Shown: piece by piece, positions 4,138-7,072 of the stretch
How positions within the stretch are numbered: the first letter of the stretch is position 1
How the letters are laid out: each line of letters starts with the position of its first letter
Source of the DNA: CAYNYM01 sp049366815
GTDB taxonomy: Bacteria > Desulfobacterota > DSM-4660 > Desulfatiglandales > HGW-15
Direction of reading: 5' to 3'
Length of the DNA stretch: 7,072 bases
Assembly: GCA_049366815.1 (NCBI GenBank)
Contig: JBMNCO010000258.1
Span: forward strand, 1-7,072
Position numbers and translations under genes: made by a program
Notes under the pieces: model-generated
Told to the model about the DNA's origin: nothing
The model's input: the letters and a program-made list of their open reading frames with translations, nothing else
The model's database searches: none

Positions 4138-6642
4138 ATGAGCATGATAAGGCCCAAAAACTACAGAATCCATCTCGAACCGGATCTTGAACGTTTTGAG
4201 TTCTTGGGAAGAGCTGAAATCCTGCTCGAGGCCCGGCAACCGGTTTCAGAGGTGACCTTGGACAGCCTGGATCTCGATATCATCGACTGCGTTGCAAGGG
4301 CAGGGGGTGAACTTTTGAAATGCTCCTGTACCCTGGATGCGAAAGAGGAGACCTTGAGCGTTTCATTTCCCCTGGAAATATCCGGTGAAGTAGAAATCCT
4401 GATCGATTACAGGGGAAAAATCAATGCCGAGATGCAGGGCTTTTACAGAAGCACAACGTCGGTCCAAGGTCAGGAGAAGATCATCGCCGTAACGCAATTC
4501 GAAGAAAGTGATGCCAGACGTGCCTTTCCTTGTCTCGATCATCCTTCCCAAAAGGCGACCTTTGAGATTGAGATTGTCGTTGGGGAGGGTCTCAGTGCCA
4601 TCTCCAATACACCGGTCTCGGAAAAGAAGGGCCTCGGAGCAGGGAGACAACGCGTCAGATTCGAAAAGACCCCCTGCATGTCGACCTATCTGGTCTTCTT
4701 TGGCATCGGTGAATTTGAATTCATCGAGGAACCGGGAGACGTTCTGCTGCGGGTGGCGGGTATGCCGGGCACTGCGGGGTTTGGGCGTATGGGGATGGAC
4801 TTTGCAAAGAAGTGCCTCGATTTTTGCGAGCAGTTCTTCGGTATCGCCTATCCCCTGGCCAAGCTTGATTTGATCGCTGTTGCGGATTTTGCCGCAGGGG
4901 CTATGGAAAATTGGGGGGCGATCACCTTCAGGGAAAACCTGCTTCTTTACGACCCCGAACTCGCTTCCCGGGCGGACGAGGAGAGAATCTGCGAGGTGAT
5001 TGCCCATGAGATCGCCCACCAATGGTTCGGGAATCTGGTGACCCCTTCCGACTGGAAGTATCTCTGGCTCAACGAGAGTTTCGCTACCTACTTCGCATAC
5101 GGGGTAGTCAACCATTACCGCCCTGAATGGGACGTTTGGGATCAGTTCCTCATAGGACAGACCCGGGTCGCCATGGACCGGGACGCACTGCATGAAACCT
5201 TTCCCATAGAACTGCCGGGTGGAGAACATGTGGTCATCAATGCGAGCACAGCACCGATCATCTACAACAAGGGCGCGAGTATCCTGATGCAGGTAGAGGC
5301 CTACGTGGGCCGGGAAAAATTCAAGAAGGGATTGCAGCAATACTTGAAGGCCCACGCCTATGCCTGCGCATCGAGCCACGACCTGTGGGACGCACTCGAG
5401 GCGCAGTCGGAAAAACCTGTGAGCCGGTTGATGGAGGGATGGATCGAACAGAGCGGATTTCCCCTGGTGGATGTCCGCAGAGAGGATGATAAGCTTATCA
5501 TAGCCCAGGAGCGCTTTACCTTTTTGCCGGAACCGGCTGGGGGGCTGTGGCCCATCCCCCTTGAAATCTCCGCCTTCCTTGAAAATGGTGAAATCAGGCA
5601 TCTGAGCACACTCCTCGAGACCGGGGAGGGCCCTGTTGATCTGGGCCTGGATGTCCTGTCCTACAAGGTGAACGCGGGACAGAAAGGTTTTTACAGGGTT
5701 CGTTACCGTGATCCGGAGAATCTCCGTGCCCTGGGCGAGATGGCGGCCCAAAAGAGGCTTTCCCCTCAAGACCGATGGGGGGTGCTGGACGATCTCTACG
5801 CCATGGTGCAAAGAGGGGATGTTTCCGTCCCGGAATACCTGGACTTCCTTGACTATTTTGTGCAAGAGGAGGCCTTCCTGCCTCTTACGAGCATGGCATC
5901 GAACCTCTTTCACATCCGTCTCGTCATGGGGAAGGATATTGGAAAGAGGGCGGCCTCTCTGGGCAGGGCGCTATTTGAGAGGGTTCTTGGGGAAATCGGT
6001 TATGATCCCGGACCCGATGAGTCGCAGACCACATCCGTTTTGAGGGAACAGATCCTCTGGCATAGCCTGGTATACGGATCCGGGGAGGCGGAGATATTTG
6101 CCCTGGGGCGGTTCCGTGCCCTGAAGGAGGGGCAAAGGGTCCATCCGGATCTCCTGAAAAGTGCCATGCGAGCCGGCGCCTTTCTGGGAGGAAGAGAGGC
6201 CTTTGACTGGTTCGGTTGGCGATTCAACATCTCTGAAAACGAACACGAGAGAATGAACATCCTCTGGGCCATGGGCTGTTTCAGAGACAGAAAATCGATT
6301 GAGGCTGTCCAGGCCTTTGTGATGGACAAGGTGCCCTCCAGAAACCGGTTCATCCCGGTGGGGGCCCTGGGAGCGAATCCCTGGGCTGCGCCTCTGATGT
6401 GGGACTGGTATGTGTCAAATCAGGGGTCACTGGAATCGCTTCATCCGGTTCACTATGAGCGGGTGATCGAGGCCGTCGTTCCCTTTGGGGGTCTCGGGAG
6501 AGAAGACGAAGTCCGGGATTACCTGAAGGCCCATATGCAAAGGACGGACAAGGCCGGGGATGTGATCAGGCTGAGCCTTGAAAGACTGGCGATCAATGCC
6601 GGAATGAGGCATGCGGGGATGGTGTCCCACCGGGTGACCTGA
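4138..6642 (+). CDS. M1-family zinc aminopeptidase (PSA/ERAP-like)
   Basis: This cytosolic metallopeptidase removes N-terminal residues from peptides. From ATG4138, chosen because GGAGG (4128-4132) lies 5 nt upstream, the product is 834 residues with no signal peptide. The N-terminal beta domain holds TQFEESDARRAFPCLDHPSQ, characteristic of the eukaryotic-type puromycin-sensitive/ERAP branch rather than E. coli PepN. The catalytic domain has the substrate-binding GAMENWG (254-260), the zinc site HEIAH (His290, Glu291, His294) with the third ligand Glu313 in LWLNESFA, and the transition-state Tyr376 in IIYNKGAS. The C-terminal helical ERAP1_C-like region runs from about 540 to the end. All key residues are present and the length is normal for the group. 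In-frame GTG4132 and ATG4144 are less well spaced from the ribosome binding site. Transcription probably ends at the hairpin just downstream. Confidence 0.95.
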   Translation: MSMIRPKNYRIHLEPDLERFEFLGRAEILLEARQPVSEVTLDSLDLDIIDCVARAGGELLKCSCTLDAKEETLSVSFPLEISGEVEILIDYRGKINAEMQGFYRSTTSVQGQEKIIAVTQFEESDARRAFPCLDHPSQKATFEIEIVVGEGLSAISNTPVSEKKGLGAGRQRVRFEKTPCMSTYLVFFGIGEFEFIEEPGDVLLRVAGMPGTAGFGRMGMDFAKKCLDFCEQFFGIAYPLAKLDLIAVADFAAGAMENWGAITFRENLLLYDPELASRADEERICEVIAHEIAHQWFGNLVTPSDWKYLWLNESFATYFAYGVVNHYRPEWDVWDQFLIGQTRVAMDRDALHETFPIELPGGEHVVINASTAPIIYNKGASILMQVEAYVGREKFKKGLQQYLKAHAYACASSHDLWDALEAQSEKPVSRLMEGWIEQSGFPLVDVRREDDKLIIAQERFTFLPEPAGGLWPIPLEISAFLENGEIRHLSTLLETGEGPVDLGLDVLSYKVNAGQKGFYRVRYRDPENLRALGEMAAQKRLSPQDRWGVLDDLYAMVQRGDVSVPEYLDFLDYFVQEEAFLPLTSMASNLFHIRLVMGKDIGKRAASLGRALFERVLGEIGYDPGPDESQTTSVLREQILWHSLVYGSGEAEIFALGRFRALKEGQRVHPDLLKSAMRAGAFLGGREAFDWFGWRFNISENEHERMNILWAMGCFRDRKSIEAVQAFVMDKVPSRNRFIPVGALGANPWAAPLMWDWYVSNQGSLESLHPVHYERVIEAVVPFGGLGREDEVRDYLKAHMQRTDKAGDVIRLSLERLAINAGMRHAGMVSHRVT

Positions 6643-6650
6643 GCCGTACT

Positions 6651-6692
6651 GCTCGATTCTGTTTTAGATATGCGTGAATCGAGCTGGTTTTT
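6651..6692 (+). terminator. Rho-independent terminator after the aminopeptidase gene
   Basis: GCTCGATTC (6651-6659) and GAATCGAGC (6676-6684) form a perfect 9-bp stem with a 16-nt loop, followed by TGGTTTTT (6685-6692). It begins 8 bp after the TGA stop. The loop is long, and the T-run starts three bases after the stem. Confidence 0.7.
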
Positions 6693-6751
6693 GAAAAGAG
6701 GTTCCCGGCGCACTGGAGCAGAAAAGAAAATCGAAAAGGACTGACAATGAC

Positions 6752-7072
6752 ATGACAAACAGAGCCAAACTGGCCATGTGCAATATATTGTCCGATGTCC
6801 GGGAATTGAGGGCCTTTGCCGTCGAAAATCGGTTTCGGGGGATTGAATGGTCTTTTTCTCTTGATGAAATACCCGAGACACCTTCGGACCAATCCAGTTG
6901 GGTGATGGATCAGACCGTCTTCGCCCCCCTGGAGGTCCGTTATCACTGTCCCTTTTATCAGACCGACCTGGGTCATGACGATCCCTTGGAAGCGAAGGCC
7001 GCAGAAATCCTGTTTCGGAAAATCATCCGTCTGGTCTCCAAGGCAGGCGGGCGATATCTGACCATTCATATC
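6752..7072 (+). CDS. Probable TIM-barrel protein, sugar-phosphate isomerase/epimerase-like, 5' part only
   Basis: From ATG6752, 107 codons are open to the right edge. AAAAGGA (6734-6740) lies 11 nt upstream, a slightly long spacer; no other ATG, GTG or TTG lies upstream before the in-frame stop at 6692-6694. The residues follow the spacing of xylose-isomerase-like (AP endonuclease 2 superfamily) barrels: a strand in GIEWSFSL, then LEVRYHCPFYQTDLGHDD with the H-x-P-F/Y pattern, a helix (EAKAAEILFRKIIRLVSKAG), then GGRYLTIHI as the next strand. In that superfamily these strands carry metal or sugar ligands. The match is to a fold pattern, not a named enzyme, so substrate and reaction are unknown. 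Confidence 0.65.
   Translation, partial: MTNRAKLAMCNILSDVRELRAFAVENRFRGIEWSFSLDEIPETPSDQSSWVMDQTVFAPLEVRYHCPFYQTDLGHDDPLEAKAAEILFRKIIRLVSKAGGRYLTIHI

Noticed and set aside
4363..5913. 516-residue open frame antisense to the aminopeptidase gene
   Set aside because: It lies opposite a complete M1 peptidase with all catalytic motifs; the antisense product has no recognisable domain and is a codon-usage shadow.
6640..6750. Read-through of the aminopeptidase TGA as a second selenoprotein
   Set aside because: The protein is already full length and the following hairpin is a terminator with a T-run; the read-through peptide has no recognisable feature.

Overview
The window most likely comes from an anaerobic bacterium of the Desulfobacterota (former Deltaproteobacteria: sulfate reducers, syntrophs and relatives). 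This rests on an hgcAB mercury-methylation pair, moderately high G+C, and neighbours common in that phylum. The genus cannot be read from the sequence.

Layout. At the left edge, on the minus strand, is the 5' end of an AzlC-type branched-chain amino acid exporter gene. A divergent intergenic region (146-492) follows, holding a perfect FNR/DNR-type box (256-269), a 31-bp near-palindrome (357-387) and a good sigma-70 promoter (407-435). This leads into a plus-strand cluster: hgcA (corrinoid mercury methyltransferase), hgcB (2x[4Fe-4S] ferredoxin), a possible 34-residue Cys-containing small ORF, and a gene fusing an RseC/MucC-type membrane domain to a C-terminal YHS metal-binding-type domain. 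A hairpin closes the cluster. After about 460 bp of non-coding DNA rich in inverted repeats come rlpA (septal/cell-wall lipoprotein), an M1 zinc aminopeptidase with a rho-independent terminator, and the start of a probable TIM-barrel protein of the sugar-phosphate isomerase/epimerase type that runs off the right edge.

Main observation. The hgcA reading frame does not appear to begin at the GTG (622) that a standard gene caller would pick. A promoter, a Shine-Dalgarno sequence and an ATG at 493 precede it in the same frame, and a single in-frame UGA (598-600) directly follows a Cys codon. Fourteen bases after the UGA starts a perfect 5-bp hairpin with an AGGU loop. Its spacing and loop fit the bacterial SECIS rule and resemble the E. 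coli fdhF element. The economical reading is that this HgcA is a selenoprotein of 396 residues with Sec at position 36, in a Cys-Sec pair on a flexible N-terminal tail. Selenium binds mercury extremely tightly, so a selenolate on a mercury methyltransferase would be notable. I cannot run the alignment or experiment that would settle it.

How the genes may work together. HgcA transfers a methyl group from its corrinoid to Hg(II), and HgcB reduces the corrinoid and is thought to pass Hg(II) through its cysteines. The RseC-YHS protein could link this pair to membrane electron transfer (RseC is associated with the Rsx/Rnf-type SoxR-reducing complex) and add metal-binding cysteines; this is inference from domains and gene order. 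rlpA, the aminopeptidase and the TIM-barrel gene look like unrelated housekeeping neighbours.
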